Assembly: GCA_022225965.2 (NCBI GenBank)
Contig: JAKJXP020000088.1
Span: 124,001-188,000 of the forward strand
Direction: 5' to 3'
DNA from: Diatrype stigma
Lineage: Eukaryota > Ascomycota > Sordariomycetes > Xylariales > Diatrypaceae
DNA: 64,000 bases
Each line of letters begins with the position of its first letter. Position 1 is the first letter of the stretch. Both the position numbers and the translations under genes were made by a program. Below the pieces are notes generated by a model, which saw only the letters and a program-made list of their open reading frames with translations, made no database searches and was not told where the DNA came from. Of the stretch, positions 1-14,360 are shown piece by piece.

Positions 1-607
1 GCACAGCCTATCGCCATCACTAACTGATACCGAGGGTTGACACCATGTATGTACCATGTGCTGACACCGAGAGGGACATCTGGACCCCTGGCAGCACATC
101 GGTCCGCAATCAATCCTGATGTACTTTTGTCTTTTGTTTGCCCACCCGTCCGTGCCATAGCGTCTCAACGTATCAGCGTATCCACCACTTTGTGTAGAAA
201 GTGTTAGGTACTATGTAGATACGAAGTATTGCACACTCACCCCACCACCAATGGTAAGGGATACTAAGGTAGGATGTAGTACACATGGTATATTGTAGCA
301 GTTATGAGGTATGAAATACCTTAGATAGGCCTTGTGCCTCCTTCCATCATCACTGACTGATCCACGACATTGTGGATTTTAAGGGGTCGAGGCCAGCTAT
401 GATGGGCCCCATAGGATGTTTGTTGACTATATGACCAGATATGCCAAACAATAGACATTGCTACACCTACGTAGAAACAAACAAGGAAAAAGGAAAATAT
501 TTCGACACAAATGAAACAGATCTAGGTACTATATACTACGTGCCAGGGGCTAAAGTTTGAACAAGAATGATTATTAAGATATTTATACATACGAGACGTC
601 AAATTTT
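1..607. other. Intergenic, no gene seen
   Basis: This stretch lies downstream of the minus-strand mannosidase gene. It has no long open frame with coding character and no tRNA-like boxes that I could find. It contains short palindromic motifs such as TACGAAGTA that recur in other spacers of the window. Confidence 0.6.
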
Positions 608-3019
<2,412 letters not shown>

Positions 3020-4439
3020 GGGGCAGACAGTTTTCTTTGTGAGTCCTTAAGGGCATCTAACAGCAACAGCCGCAAGCATGTCTCGGGGAGCGGTGAACTA
3101 AAGGCTACCGTAGGACAGCGTATTCGGTCGGGCGCAAAGGTAAACTTTAGATGTAGCCTGGCTCGATACTCGTGGGAGCTCACGTATGTTGAATGAGAGC
3201 TTCAGACTTCGATCTGTTCCGTCCGTTTGCTCGTTTGCTCGCTCGGTTCGTTCGTTCGCGTGGAAGGAATTAAATATCTATCTACTCACACAATGAAAGA
3301 GATCGACATTTGCAATCTGTACTTGTAGAAGCCGGAAAACTGGAAAACTGGGAAACTGGAAAGCTAGAAAATTGGAAAAGCAGAGAGCCTTGTAAGTTCG
3401 AGGCTCGATAGGGCCGTGTCTAACTTAGATACTTCGTATAGCCAGCCTGACGACGGATTCGGCCTAAGTCCCAAGTATGACCAAGCGACCTACACTACGT
3501 ACGTGCAAGGACCCGGTAGGACAAGCTGTCAAAGCCTCGTTCGTACGCTCGTACTTCAGATTATCGATGGATCAATTGACTTTATAGAAAGGACAGGCTG
3601 GGACGCTTGGCATGGCCCGTCTAAATGCATGCAGCTTTTACCCGCCCACGAATCAAGATTCAAGGCGGGCAGCTCGTTACCTATTACTTAGCGCAGTCGA
3701 TGCCCTTGGTTACCTGCTGGGTGGGTGATTTCCTTAGCCTGAACGTACACACATAAGAACATATGTACATACATACATACATGTACAGTACGTACATAGC
3801 TCAGCTGCCTTCAACTGCATGTGCTCAACCACCTACGAAGTACGTAGGCACAAAAGACCAACACAATCCATTAGGTACCACTCATAAGTATGATGGCTTG
3901 AATATCTAGGTATGATCAATAAATATTATTGCGCTCAAAGTGATAGAAACCCCTTCATTTTATATCGACTTCATGCCTATATTCATATGTGAAGGTGCTG
4001 ATAGTTGTAGAGCAATTTGCTAGACAGTTGGATTAACCCCGCCACCCACCTACCAGATTTCAAGTGATCCAACCCACCCTGCCACGATACAAGGTTTGAG
4101 AGGTACCTACACAAGGTATACAGCTAGGCCTTTCACATACGTATCGGGTATGTAAGTATTGCTGTTAAATTCGTACCCAGTCCATACATTCATATGATCT
4201 TTGTGCACAATTACATTGTATCTTAAATCACGTGCTAATTCCTTATTATCAACTCTACGAAGTGGTTAGACCTTAGAAAGGTAACCCAGCATCAGGTGCC
4301 CAGGCCGCGAGGTCCCAAGATATACTACTGCAAGAGGTGGTACCAACTTGGAAGGAAATCTGAAGGGCTCCGCAACAGTGTGGCTGCGGGAAACGACATT
4401 CAGGCCAAGTAATTTTCGTGCTACACGAAGCGGGTGGAA
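3020..4439. other. Divergent intergenic region with simple repeats
   Basis: Shared upstream region of the mannosidase (-) and ATG10 (+) genes. It holds degenerate GGAAAACT repeats at 3333-3380, a (CATA)n stretch near 3766-3785 and short TACGAAGTA/TACGTA palindromes near 3835. No gene is supported. Confidence 0.6.
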
Positions 4440-5390
4440 ATGGAGAGTACGGCGAGCTACAACCGCTCGGCCTACCAGCAATACCCCTATCTCACCCAGG
4501 AGGAATTTGCCGAGACATGTCATCTTCTGGACAGCAGGTACTGCCGGGCCACCCTCGGCCCGCTACGGAAGCAATGGCGGCTCAACGTTCACACGGCGCT
4601 CAACATGTCCTTTGCGGCAGCAGATTCGGACTTCGTCACGTATTTACAAATCACCCGGCCGCTAGACGAGAACGCGGTGGACGACGAACTAGCATCACAG
4701 TTGGACACCTTCAGTCTCGGTGGGAGGGCACAAGAAGATCACGCCGGTGACGACAGCTTAATGGAGGCAGACGCCATGATGATTGAGATGGAGGACGCAG
4801 ATAAGGTTGGTCGACCCCTTTCTAGCTCCCCCGTGGCAAAGGAACCCTAGGATTATCGGCTTAAACCAGCTCACTTGTAGGATGTAGTTCTAAGGCCAGC
4901 GTTGCGACCAAGTCGTTATCTAGACCGTCACAGTTACGTCGTTTATGAGATCCATCTTCATCCAACATATCGCACGCCATGCCTGTGGTTCAGTCTGCAC
5001 AACCTACCAGCCGGCGAACCTGCCCTGGACATCGAGACGGTCTTCCGGCGCCTAGTGCCGGACCAGTTCAAGGACTCCCTGCGGAGCCCCGGGGGGATCG
5101 GTGGTATTTCAGCTGACGTAGGTGACTTCTTCTGTAGTTCTGCCCTGTGGAACAAGTTAATCAAAAGATCCCACGCCACAAAGAGTTATATTGTCTCTAC
5201 CTCAAGACTAACAGCGCAAGTACAGCATCATCCCGTCACTGGCGTACCGTCATTCTTCGTCCATCCGTGCATGCTTGGAGATGCCATGGCCCACTTTGAT
5301 TGTCCTAAAGAAGACTACCTCATGGCATGGCTCGGGTTGGTGGGTGGTCCCGTTGGACTCTGGGTCCCAAGGGAGATTGCAATGACCTAG
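4440..5390 (+). CDS. ATG10: Ubiquitin-like-conjugating enzyme ATG10
   Basis: E2-like enzyme that joins ATG12 to ATG5 in autophagosome formation, acting in the cytosol with the E1-like ATG7. Three exons: 4440-4805, 4881-5117 and 5226-5390, giving 255 residues. The first intron has a weak donor (GTTGGT) but a good CTTAAAC branch; the second is 108 nt, a multiple of three and open, so a naive reading runs through it. The start ATG at 4440 is followed by YPYLTQEEF, typical of the N-terminus of the family. The core has SYVVYEIHLHPTYRTPCLWF and the diagnostic HHPVTGVPSFFVHPC, whose cysteine (residue 216) is the expected catalytic residue. An acidic linker (about 75-125) separates the N-terminal helix from the core. 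It converges on the snRNP gene, with 134 nt between stop codons. Confidence 0.9.
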
Positions 5391-5524
5391 GGTGGATGGA
5401 CTGGGAACGGTATTGCACGAGATTGCTTGGCCCCCAAAAATAGGGGCACGCCGGATATACATCTGTCGATGGATGTCCCAAAGAAGGCCCAAGACTAGGA
5501 ATTGCTCTTCGATGCAATCGAAAA

Positions 5525-6216
5525 TTAATCCTCGTCACTCTCTTCCTCCATAGCTACATCCGAGTCGCTGTCCTCTTCCTCGTCACGGGCGCGCTTCTGG
5601 CCACGGTTATCTGGACTCTTGGCCTCGGGCATGGCCTGATCGGTACCTTGGGACGGTCTAGAGGGTAGACCGTGTTGAGGGGTTGCCGCAGCGGTAGTAG
5701 AGGTAGCACCAGCAGTGGCCGAAGAGGGTGGAGGGGCGTTGAAAATGCTCTGCTGGGCTTCCGTCATCTCGACGTTGGCAGCAGCGGCCGAGCCCGGCAG
5801 CTTATAGGTGCCGTCGAGTTTGGCAATCGTGTCGGACTTCGACTTGGCGTATTGAATTCTCTGTAAGCCAGGTTAGCCCCGGCCATCGTCCAGGATGGGT
5901 AGGTAGTAGGAATGATCAAGTAAATAGATCTTACCAGCTCTCTACCGAGGAATTCAAATCCTTCCAACGCCCGCATGGCTTGTGTAGCTGCCTGAACATC
6001 GCGGAACACAACATGGGCTTGTCCGCGCATCTTAATGGTCTTCATGGCGACAACATCGAGCACCACGCCATAGGTGGAAAATAGCAGATACAGGGCCGTC
6101 TTCAGATCCGACTTTTGAATCTTGGCCGAGGGCAGGTTGGTGACGTAGAGTGTCTGATTGGGAGGAATCGGGGGCGCCTTTCCGCCAGGCTTCGTTGTTG
6201 TTGTTGCTGCTGCCAT
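5525..6216 (-). CDS. U1A/U2B''-type snRNP RRM protein
   Basis: RNA-recognition-motif protein of the SNF/U1A/U2B'' family, a spliceosomal snRNP component that binds a loop of U1 or U2 snRNA. Two exons on the minus strand: 6216-5935 and 5860-5525, giving 205 residues, with a 74-nt intron. The single RRM (about residues 20-95) has RNP2 LYVTNL and RNP1 RGQAHVVF, with the family-typical ALYLLFSTYG helix and LGRELRIQYAKSKSD end. A low-complexity tail follows, rich in Ser, Thr, Ala and Pro, ending in an acidic stretch after a basic GQKRARD patch. Metazoan U1A and U2B'' have a second RRM; its absence here resembles some fungal U2B'' proteins. Whether it serves U1, U2 or both cannot be told from sequence alone. 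Confidence 0.9.
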
Positions 6217-7003
6217 TCTGTGTGATGTTGGACGACCAATTGAGACCTCTTAGATCTGTATTTGCACCGTTCCCTTCGTCGCGTTACCGTGTCATCGCCT
6301 AATCGCCTAGATACGGGGAGTCGAGTCGAGTCGAGTCGATGAGGTGTATCGAGAAACGAGGAGTGGGGAATATGCCAAAGAGGTGAAAAACCCTTGGGCG
6401 GTCTAGGCTAGCGAGTTTGCAATTGGGAGTTGAGTTGGTTGCTGTCGGCAGAGTACTCCCAACACCAAATACAGATGTTCAACCCGTAAGTGTTCGTGGT
6501 TACGTTTTTAATGGTATTTCTGTTTGGCGTCGGCGATGCCAACCCCAACCCCGGGGTTCAGCTACAAAAGCTAAGCTAATGTGCCTGGACCTCCACCGTC
6601 TGAGTCCCCCAGCCATCCCACTAGCCACAACTACCAGTGTCTGCCACAATAAGAGATCTCCACAATAACTGGTAGTGGGGTCCGTGTGACGCAGCATTTC
6701 CCTATCCGGTACGAAGTACGTAGTAAACCCCACGTACCCACCACCCGGCGTCACCAGCCCTCAAGCCCTCAAGCCACGCTGCTATAGCCTGTACGCCTGG
6801 CCTGTACCTGCACTTTCACTCCCTCCCTTTTACACTGCTCCATTTCCATATATCTCTGCTAGAGTTCATCCAGTCGACCTGGTCTCGTCCCGTGATAGTA
6901 GAGAGCTATACTCCTATCACGTCTACAACGTCCATATTGTGCATACACACTTATAGACCGCCATTGACCTCTGACCAGGCACAGGTGCCCCTTAACCGAC
7001 ACG
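6217..7003. other. Divergent promoter region
   Basis: Spacer between the snRNP gene (-) and the ARPC1 gene (+). It contains a GTCGA microsatellite at about 6319-6340 and a GGTACGAAGTACGTAG motif near 6708. Pyrimidine-rich sequence precedes the ARPC1 start. No gene is supported. Confidence 0.55.
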
Positions 7004-8181
7004 ATGGCCGCTGCTCCCGAAGTTCACCACCTTTTCCACCGCCCCATTGCCGACCACTCGTTCTCCGCCGACCGGAAGATCCTCGCCGTCGCCAAGGACA
7101 ACTCCGTCGAGCTGTACGGACGGGTGGGCTCCGCGTTCAAGCTGAAGGATGAGCTCAACGGCCACGACAAGACCGTGACCAGCGTCGACATCGCGCCCAA
7201 GTCGGGCCGCATCGTGACCTGCTCCCAGGACCGCAACGCGCTGGTCTGGGAGCCCTCCCCCACGGGCTACAAGCCCACCCTGGTGCTGCTGCGGATCGCG
7301 CGCGCCGCCACCTTCGTGCGCTGGTCGCCGTCCGAGACCAAGTTCGCCGTCGGCTCGGGCGACCGCGTCATCGCCATCTGCTACTTCGAGGAGGAGAACG
7401 ACTGGTGGGTGTCCAAGCACCTGAAGAAGCCCATCCGGAGCACCATCACCACCGTCAGCTGGCACCCCAACTCGGTCCTCCTCGCCGCCGGCTCCACCGA
7501 CGCCCACGCCCGCGTCTTCTCCAGCTTCATCAAGGGCATCGACGCCCGCCCGGAGCCCAGCGTGTGGGGCGAGCGCCTGCCCTTCAACACCGTCTGCGGC
7601 GAGTTCCTGAACAGCTCCGCCGGCTGGGTGCACGACGTGGCCTTCTCCCCGAGCGGCGATGCGCTGGCCTTCGCTGCCCACGACAGCAGCATCACCATCG
7701 TGTACCCGACCGGGCCCGAGCAGCCGCCCCGCGCCGTCGTCAACATCAACACCCAGCTGCTGCCTTTCATGAGCCTGATCTGGAATGGGGAGAGCGAGAT
7801 CATCGCCGCCGGATACGATTGCGAGGCCTTCCGGTTCCAAGGCGGGGCTTCCGGGTGGCAGCTCAGTGGTACCCTGGAAGCCAAGACGCGCCCCGGTTTG
7901 GGCGATGCCCGCGAGGAGTCTGCCTTGAACATGTTCCGCTCCATGGACCTGAAGGGCAAGGTCAAGGATGACGTCCAGCTGAAGACGGTCCACCAGAACT
8001 CCATCTCTACCCTCCGCATCTATGAATCCAACGGCGGTGCTGTGTCTAAGTTCAGCAGTAAGTCATACCTCACTCCCATTGCCCTTGTTTCGGGTTTCCT
8101 AAGGCTGTCTCACCTCACAGAGGCTAACACCTTTCCACAGCCAGCGGAGTCGACGGTAGAATTGTCATCTGGAACACCTAG
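7004..8181 (+). CDS. ARC40: Arp2/3 complex subunit ARPC1 (ARC40)
   Basis: WD40 beta-propeller subunit of the Arp2/3 complex, which nucleates branched actin filaments at cortical patches. Two exons: 7004-8057 and 8141-8181, giving 364 residues, close to the usual 370-380. The intron has GTAAGT, a GGCTAAC branch and TTCCACAG, and the tiny last exon completes the last blade with SGVDGRIVIWNT before the stop. The N-terminus reads HHLFHRPIADHSFSADRK, a family hallmark, followed by NGHDKTVTSVDIAP and WEPSPTGYKPTLVLLRIARA. Later blades include RSTITTVSWHPNSVLLAAGS and AGWVHDVAFSPSGDALAF, and the family's insertion around GLGDAREESALNMFRSMDLKG. The start is fixed by the conserved first residues. Codon use is strongly biased to C/G at third positions, in keeping with high expression. 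Confidence 0.95.
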
Positions 8182-8486
8182 ATATAGAAAAGATAATGAA
8201 TGCCGAGAAACCACCATGAGTTCTGTTTCTGTATCAAATGACTGTATCGCTTGTGTTCTGTCCGCGCCCCTTCTTTCCAGTGAAAATAAGGCCTTCTTAC
8301 ACCTACCAGAAAGTCTTGTAGTCTCACCTCCTTAGTTACCCAAGGGCTAAAAGGATCCATCTGCCTTAATATGTGCCTAGCTCCCCGCCCACCTGGACTA
8401 CCAATGACTACTACTGATATACAAAAAGCCGGCTGCCGCTTCGACTCTGATAAGAACGCTCTACTCTTCTTAAACCCCTATATACC
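8182..8486. other. Short spacer, nothing recognised
   Basis: Between the ARPC1 stop and the next start. It should hold the ARPC1 3' UTR and the promoter of the following gene. No conserved element was recognised. Confidence 0.5.
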
Positions 8487-10580
8487 ATGCGCCCAATAAC
8501 CTCGTCAAGCGGTTTCGACGACCGGCAGCAAACCCAGCACTCCCCTCCTTACGCCAGTGCTAGCGTGGGAGCTTTCAACATGGAAGAGGCGGAACATGGG
8601 ACATGTCACCACCGGACGACAAGTGTCTATGGAGGAAATAGAGAAGAAGGGGCACCAAACCTCCCTTCCTCTCCGCACCCTTCTCCCAATCCTCGCTATC
8701 CAAACAGCGCCGGCATTGTCAGGGCCCGCCGCTACCTCGGTCGCCCGCAATGGCAAGATCAGATGGAGGACCTATACCCGAGCCGTCATGAATCTCTTCT
8801 TCCTCTATCACACGGATCCTACACTACCGAGGCCGAAGAGGCGACAGATCCGCATGATCACCAGCAACATCATCAACATCAGGATTACCATCCATTCGCC
8901 GCGCTCCCACCCATTGTCAAGATTGAGCCCCCTAGCCCGGTGATCTCCTCAAGTACACATGTCCCTTCCGCTGCCACTGCCGCCTACGGTAACATGCAGC
9001 AGCAGCAGCAGCAACCAGAGTACGTCGCACAGCAGAGGTCACCATCACCGAGACCCCAGCAGTATATCTCCCGTTATATCGCCTGCGGTCCCCGGCCGCC
9101 TGACTACCAGGACCGGCTCTCTCCCGCACCGGCAACGCCAGCACCACGACGTGCATCCCCCGAGAAGACCTCTGCCGATACGGCTATCCCGGATATGCCT
9201 ACGCCTATCACGCCTATCAACCCCAACAATAATGGTAGCGGTACGCACAATCATAGCGGTGGTGGCATACGCTGGCAAGCAGCTTCGGTGCCGGCGACGT
9301 TGGCGAAGACGGACCAGACATCATCGCAAACGACCATCAGCATCCGGAGCAGCAGTAGCAGCGGCGCCACCACCTCTATATCCGGGGAGTCGGAGAAAGA
9401 AGACGACGACGATAGCGACGACGAGGAGGAAGAAGTGGAAGAGGAAGAGGACGAAGAGTCCTGCCACCACCGCCGCCGCCGTCTCAGCCAGGTGTGCGCC
9501 GCTGTCCGCGCCATCCACGACGTATGCCTGCAGTCGACACAGACGTACCTGCAAACGCACCGGGCGAACCGGCTAGCTCGGGAGGCGGCTTCTTCTCCGC
9601 CCTCTTCTTCTTCTCCTTCTCATGATCATCATCATCATCATCATGATAAGAATCATTCCATTTCTCACGCTACCAACAGGAAGAAGAACAACACCAACTC
9701 CCAGCACCGCCATCACCCCTACCATCAGCGATGCCCTCGCCGCGCTCCTACTACTGAACCGGGAACTAATTCCCCTGCCACTACCACCAATAGCAGCAGC
9801 CGCAACAAGAAGTATCACTACTTCGCATGCACTAGAAACGGCCCGGCGGGGAGAGCGCTAGCTTCCTCTTCCACCCCCTTTTCCTCCTCCTCTTCGTCCC
9901 CCTCTCCCCCTCCCTCTCTATCATACCCAGCAGGAGGAGGGGAAGGAGGAGCCGGGGGCATCCCCGAGCCCACGACCTCGCTCCTCCAGAACGTGAGCGG
10001 GATCTGCACGATGCTGTGGGCGGGGGCGCAGCGCGACCGGCTCGACGTGCTCGACGTGGAGCGGCTGGCCGTGGAGAGCATGGGCCGGCTGCTGGCGTGG
10101 GCCGAGACGGTGGCGCTCGGGGACTCGGACGAGTGGGCGAGGAGCTTTGTTGGTTCCTCTTCTTCTTCTTCGCATTGTTCGTATTCTGTTCCTGCTTCTT
10201 CCTCTGCGTCGCCCCCTTCTTCAGCATATGCTGCTGCTTCTGCTCCTGCTCCTGTCGTTTCCACTGCTGCTACTGCCACTACTAGCATGGCAGCGGACGG
10301 CGGGATGACCGGAGCTGGTAGAGGAGGGGGATGGGGGGAGACGGGACGACGGGATGCGGGGAATAGAATGGAGGGCAACGGTGGGATGTGGTGGGGGACG
10401 AATAGGGGGGCAATGGCAGAGGGACCTGGGATGGGGGGACAGCAGCAGCAGCAGCAGCAAGACGACACGAATACCCTCCTGTCGCGCGTCTTTGAATCCG
10501 GCACTAACCTATGCGCCTGGCTCGGAGTCGCAGACGGCATGCAAACTATGGCCGTGCTGGGGGATGATATATGGGGGTGA
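8487..10580 (+). CDS. Low-complexity protein of unknown function
   Basis: Single open frame of 697 residues; I do not recognise a named family. Most of it is disordered: Gln runs (about 171-176 and 653-659), Ser, Pro and His-rich tracts, and an acidic block of Asp and Glu (about 306-325). Two ordered stretches stand out. One near 330-365 (RRLSQVCAAVRAIHDVCLQSTQTYLQTHR) looks helical. Another near 497-550 (TTSLLQNVSGICTMLWAG, then ERLAVESMGRLLAWAETVAL) and the C-terminal LLSRVFESGTNLCAWLG continue it. Such helical blocks between long disordered tracts resemble fungal regulatory proteins, but no DNA-binding motif is visible. The length of the frame and the amphipathic blocks argue for a real gene. 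The start at 8487 is the first ATG, and an upstream exon cannot be excluded. Confidence 0.7.
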   Translation: MRPITSSSGFDDRQQTQHSPPYASASVGAFNMEEAEHGTCHHRTTSVYGGNREEGAPNLPSSPHPSPNPRYPNSAGIVRARRYLGRPQWQDQMEDLYPSRHESLLPLSHGSYTTEAEEATDPHDHQQHHQHQDYHPFAALPPIVKIEPPSPVISSSTHVPSAATAAYGNMQQQQQQPEYVAQQRSPSPRPQQYISRYIACGPRPPDYQDRLSPAPATPAPRRASPEKTSADTAIPDMPTPITPINPNNNGSGTHNHSGGGIRWQAASVPATLAKTDQTSSQTTISIRSSSSSGATTSISGESEKEDDDDSDDEEEEVEEEEDEESCHHRRRRLSQVCAAVRAIHDVCLQSTQTYLQTHRANRLAREAASSPPSSSSPSHDHHHHHHDKNHSISHATNRKKNNTNSQHRHHPYHQRCPRRAPTTEPGTNSPATTTNSSSRNKKYHYFACTRNGPAGRALASSSTPFSSSSSSPSPPPSLSYPAGGGEGGAGGIPEPTTSLLQNVSGICTMLWAGAQRDRLDVLDVERLAVESMGRLLAWAETVALGDSDEWARSFVGSSSSSSHCSYSVPASSSASPPSSAYAAASAPAPVVSTAATATTSMAADGGMTGAGRGGGWGETGRRDAGNRMEGNGGMWWGTNRGAMAEGPGMGGQQQQQQQDDTNTLLSRVFESGTNLCAWLGVADGMQTMAVLGDDIWG

Positions 10581-11055
10581 GAGGGTGAGGATGGGGGAGG
10601 CGGATGGATCAATGGATGGATAAATGGACTGTGGACCGTGGGAGAGAGGGAATTTTCTGAGGTGCGGTGATATCGTCGCCGCGTAGATAGGCTGAGGGTG
10701 TTTGTTAAAAACAGTGTATATTCTCGCTGGAAGCGGGAACGGACAGGGAAGGGAAAGGGGCTTACTTGCTTATGGGCATGTGAGTGTACAGCAAAGTAGA
10801 CTGAAAAGAATATTCCATAGATACTAATTAAGGATTGGTCCTAAGCTTCTGGATCGCTACATGTTTAGTGCGACCTGCCATCACGGGCAGAAACCTATAA
10901 TTCAAATCAAATAGTACTTGGGCATCCTTATGTGTCGAAGTGGTTTTGCTTGGCCGAAATTGCGTTCGTCTATACTCGCTAACGCGAACCACGTGTATAT
11001 ATATTTGTATTCACGAAGGGGGTGGGCAGAATATTAGATTGTGTAATATATCATC
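10581..11055. other. Convergent spacer
   Basis: Space between the 3' ends of the low-complexity gene (+) and the zinc-finger-like gene (-). It would contain both 3' UTRs. Nothing else was recognised. Confidence 0.5.
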
Positions 11056-12610
11056 CTATTGTACAGGGGTCTTGCCATCTCCTGTGAAATCTGGTGGCAT
11101 CGACCCATACGCTGAGTCTATATGCGTCTGCTGCTCCTGAAATTGGCTAAAATCAAACAGGAGGCCATCGAACCCAGTAAAATCTCCTTCGAAGTACGGC
11201 TCAGGCCTATAAAGTTGTGGTTCATGCTCTAGGTCAAAGGGCCAAGGATCCAGGGGCTGGTGGTTCGATGCCTCCGCGATCATCTGGTCCCGGACCGTCC
11301 CTGGATGCTGCTCGAGTTGTTCCTGTCCCTCGGGGCGCACTCGCTGCCCAGGGTTCCCAGCGTTCTGCGCAAAGGAGTACATGTAGGACTGAAACAACTC
11401 CAGTTGGGTATCTCGTACGATGTCGACAATCTGGCTCCTGAGAACCTCCTCCACTGGGTGGAGTGCGCTCTCAATGCGGATCTCCAACTGTTGCCGCACC
11501 CGGTCCGGATGCTCCCTCTGGAGGAATTGCTCATACTCGGATAATGGATCAACAGGATGTCCCGGATCAGTTGTAGTTTTGAACTCGTAGTCTTTCGGCA
11601 TATGAGTGAGTCAACCCAATGATAACATGATTGAGAGTTTACTTACATGGGCTGGGAACATCGTTGGGACGGGTGTCTGGGAATAAGATAAAGTATACCT
11701 CACGCCACTTCTGGGGCTCGCTCATCTGCTTGTAACCCCGCCTGCGGCTTTTGAGGAGGTCCCTTTGGGTCGCATTGAAGCCTTGGGCACTGTCTGTCGG
11801 CTCCCCGATCTCGCATCTCTCAGAAGACCTAACGAGCGAATCCCGGTCCAGTTCTGTTGAGAACGGCTCGTGACACCGGGGGAAGCTGATGGGGAGGCTG
11901 TGGTTACGATATAGGTGCTCCCTGTGGGCGGTTAGATCTTGTCACACATTACGGGCTGAAAAGGGGGCAATATAATTAATACGATACACGGTCTTCCACC
12001 CGGGGCCCGAGCATGATCTCCAAGTATGATAACGACTTGGGTCCTTTTTGAAGTACGGGCAAGCAAATCTCTTGCTCGAAAATACTGGACTATCCTGTGT
12101 ACGCGCCCTCTTTGGACCGCTACTATCCCCATAGTCGTCTCCATCATCAGGCAAACATTTTCGGCTATTTTTATCGTTGTTCACGCCGGAACGGCGACCG
12201 TCGTTGTTAGATTTTTTACTTATATCAGATGATGCGCCTGTCTCAAAGCCTCCGGAGCCTGTGTGTTCATTGTACACAACCCGCGTGCCTGCGAGTGGGG
12301 ATTGGCAAGGTTCGAACATTGACAGGAAGTATTCCATCAAGCGGTCAAGCAACGCCGCCCTCTGATCTTTCTCCAGGATAAGACTTTGTTTATCGTCTGA
12401 AGAATCGCTCTCGCTGTCACTATGTGGCGGTATCAAACTGTCTTGTGAACTTTCGTTGTCCTGGGAGGACGGTGGTTCCATATTCCCAAACTCACCATTG
12501 AATATAAATTGGTAGACTTGCTTGGAGAACAATAGCCAATTAGTAGTGCTGAATACTGTCCAACATTGGGGGAACCTATCAGTCAGTCTAGGGGGTGGTC
12601 CGTAACTCAT
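11056..12610 (-). CDS. C2H2-like zinc-finger protein, unknown role
   Basis: Probable nuclear protein of a large fungal group with a CPYFKKDPSRY..RSCSGPGW..HLYRNH zinc-finger-like block. Exons on the minus strand: 12610-11988, 11921-11647 and 11591-11056, about 477 residues; an in-frame ATG at 12481 would give 434. The block begins at the end of exon 1 (FACPYFKKDP) and continues in exon 2 (EHLYRNH, then FPRCHEPF and a CEI segment). Upstream of it lies an acidic, Ser-rich region with a basic PKRARTQ patch that may be a nuclear signal. Intron 1 is odd: the expected join to the conserved RIKEH has TT where a donor GT should be, so an upstream GTATCG donor is used here, deleting about four residues. 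Introns are 66 and 55 nt. The target is unknown. Confidence 0.75.
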
Positions 12611-14360
12611 ATCCGCAACATTGGATGTGCGCACTTGCGCATTCGCAGCTTTCGGGTACCGTAGGCGGCCCCCTGGCTGCTCGTAGTCCGGCGGAAGCGT
12701 ATTGGAAGAACTACTACCTACCCATCGGGATATAATCTACAGTAGGTACACTCCAGCCTCAGCCTGTTGATGCCTCGTAGCACGTAGCACAAAGGTCATC
12801 GATGTACCTAAGTAGGTGCGTGCCCCTGATTGTTGACTTGCAAAAATCATCTGATCTATGAAGTCAAAATGATCCTTACCTGTCTAGGGGTTCTGAAGTG
12901 ACACAGACTGGGTGTATCACATGATACAGGACGTTCCCCTCCTGGTGTCCAGCTTACATATATGTGGGGTAAGTTCATACTAAGGTATGGGCAACATGTG
13001 TTCGCCAAGTTTCACTCCGTACATGATACATATGTTTGAATGTTGGCTGGTAACTACGACCCCTCCAACGGAAACAACCTACGATAGGACCTGCTTTCTT
13101 CAACAATCTGGAAAGACAGCCTTGGAAAGCATCAGTCAAGTCAGTCAGTCAGTCACTCAGTCATTCCATGCCACTCTGGCTGACTAATGCAAACAAGCTT
13201 ATAGGCACTATTAAACAACTGTTGGTTGTTAGGTAGTACTGTACCTTTACCTATGTCTGTCGGTACCTATAGATGCCCGTGTCTACCTAGGTATGAATGG
13301 ATACATACATACGAAGTAGGTACTTACATATCTAATAATACATTCAACCTGCCACGGGAACTGGTAGCCGTGGAGTGCCGATATGGGATCGTCCGGTATA
13401 TAGTTACGGTTCAGCCGGTTATCTACCTGCCTATGAACTACAGGTTTCAGTAGTATGCAGATATCATTAATTGCTGGCCGAACCAATCAGAGAAGGACTG
13501 GGCTGCTTCTGTAGATCCCTAGTACCTACTACGTATGCACTTACCCAGACGCCCACATGCTACCTAGTTAACTAAGACTGCCAGCTAAGGTTGCCAGCTT
13601 GAGACAACCTGGCTGTACGGCTGTATGGCTGTATGTCTGTATGTACGGGTAAGACCACGGACGTTGTACGTAGGCATGTACAAGAGAGTCGACTAGAAAC
13701 GTCATTCTTAGCATTATGTAATTCCGAGAGCGAGAGAGGCCTTTGTTCATTCATTGACATTCACACCTTCGACGCCCTCGCAGACGTCGCCCTATCCTCC
13801 ATTCAAGATTGCACTGCACCCGTTATATACCTACCTTACACCTACCTAAACACACATTGCACGCGTATATAATAAAGATAAAGACACCTTCGCAGTCCGC
13901 TAGCGTTTCTTCCAATCAACATAACCCTCCTTCTTCCCACCTATCAGACAGCCCAGAGACATACCCGCCGTTAGGTATATCGAGTCTGGCAGTCTTCACA
14001 TTTCATACACTGCAAATCCCATACGCCATAACCTGCCGTCTCTGTTCTTCCCTCCACTTACCACGACCGCGACCACGACCACTACCACGACCACGACCAC
14101 TACCGCTACTGGTGGAACATATACTATACTACAGCCGAAACTGACGAGTGCGCCTCCTTGGCTCTTCCCAACACTCAACGCGCCCCTATGATCATCGACG
14201 CGACTTAATGGTCTACTGGTTAGCCGTAACATCGGCTCTGGCATCATGGCCGTAGACGAAGAGGCTAGGTGAACATTCATGCCCATACTGGCAAAGATGG
14301 AGAACCGGCCACTAATCTTGAACACTAGCTACTGGCCGACTGAGGGCCTGGTCCTGAAAG
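12611..14360. other. Divergent spacer with simple repeats
   Basis: Region between the zinc-finger-like gene (-) and the DUF2415 gene (+). It contains CAGT repeats near 13137-13162, several CCTAGGTA palindromes (for example near 13288) and a CCACGA/CCACTA minisatellite at about 14060-14105, about 260 nt before the DUF2415 start and so possibly in its 5' UTR. Open frames here are short and lack coding character. Confidence 0.55.
14060..14105. repeat. CCACGA/CCACTA minisatellite
   Basis: Tandem six-base units (CCACGA, CGACCA, CCACTA variants) run for about 45 nt upstream of the DUF2415 gene. The pattern is seen directly. Length variation between strains would be expected. Confidence 0.7.

Noticed and set aside
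6992..7993. 333-residue open frame on the minus strand
   Set aside because: Antisense shadow of the GC-rich ARPC1 exon.
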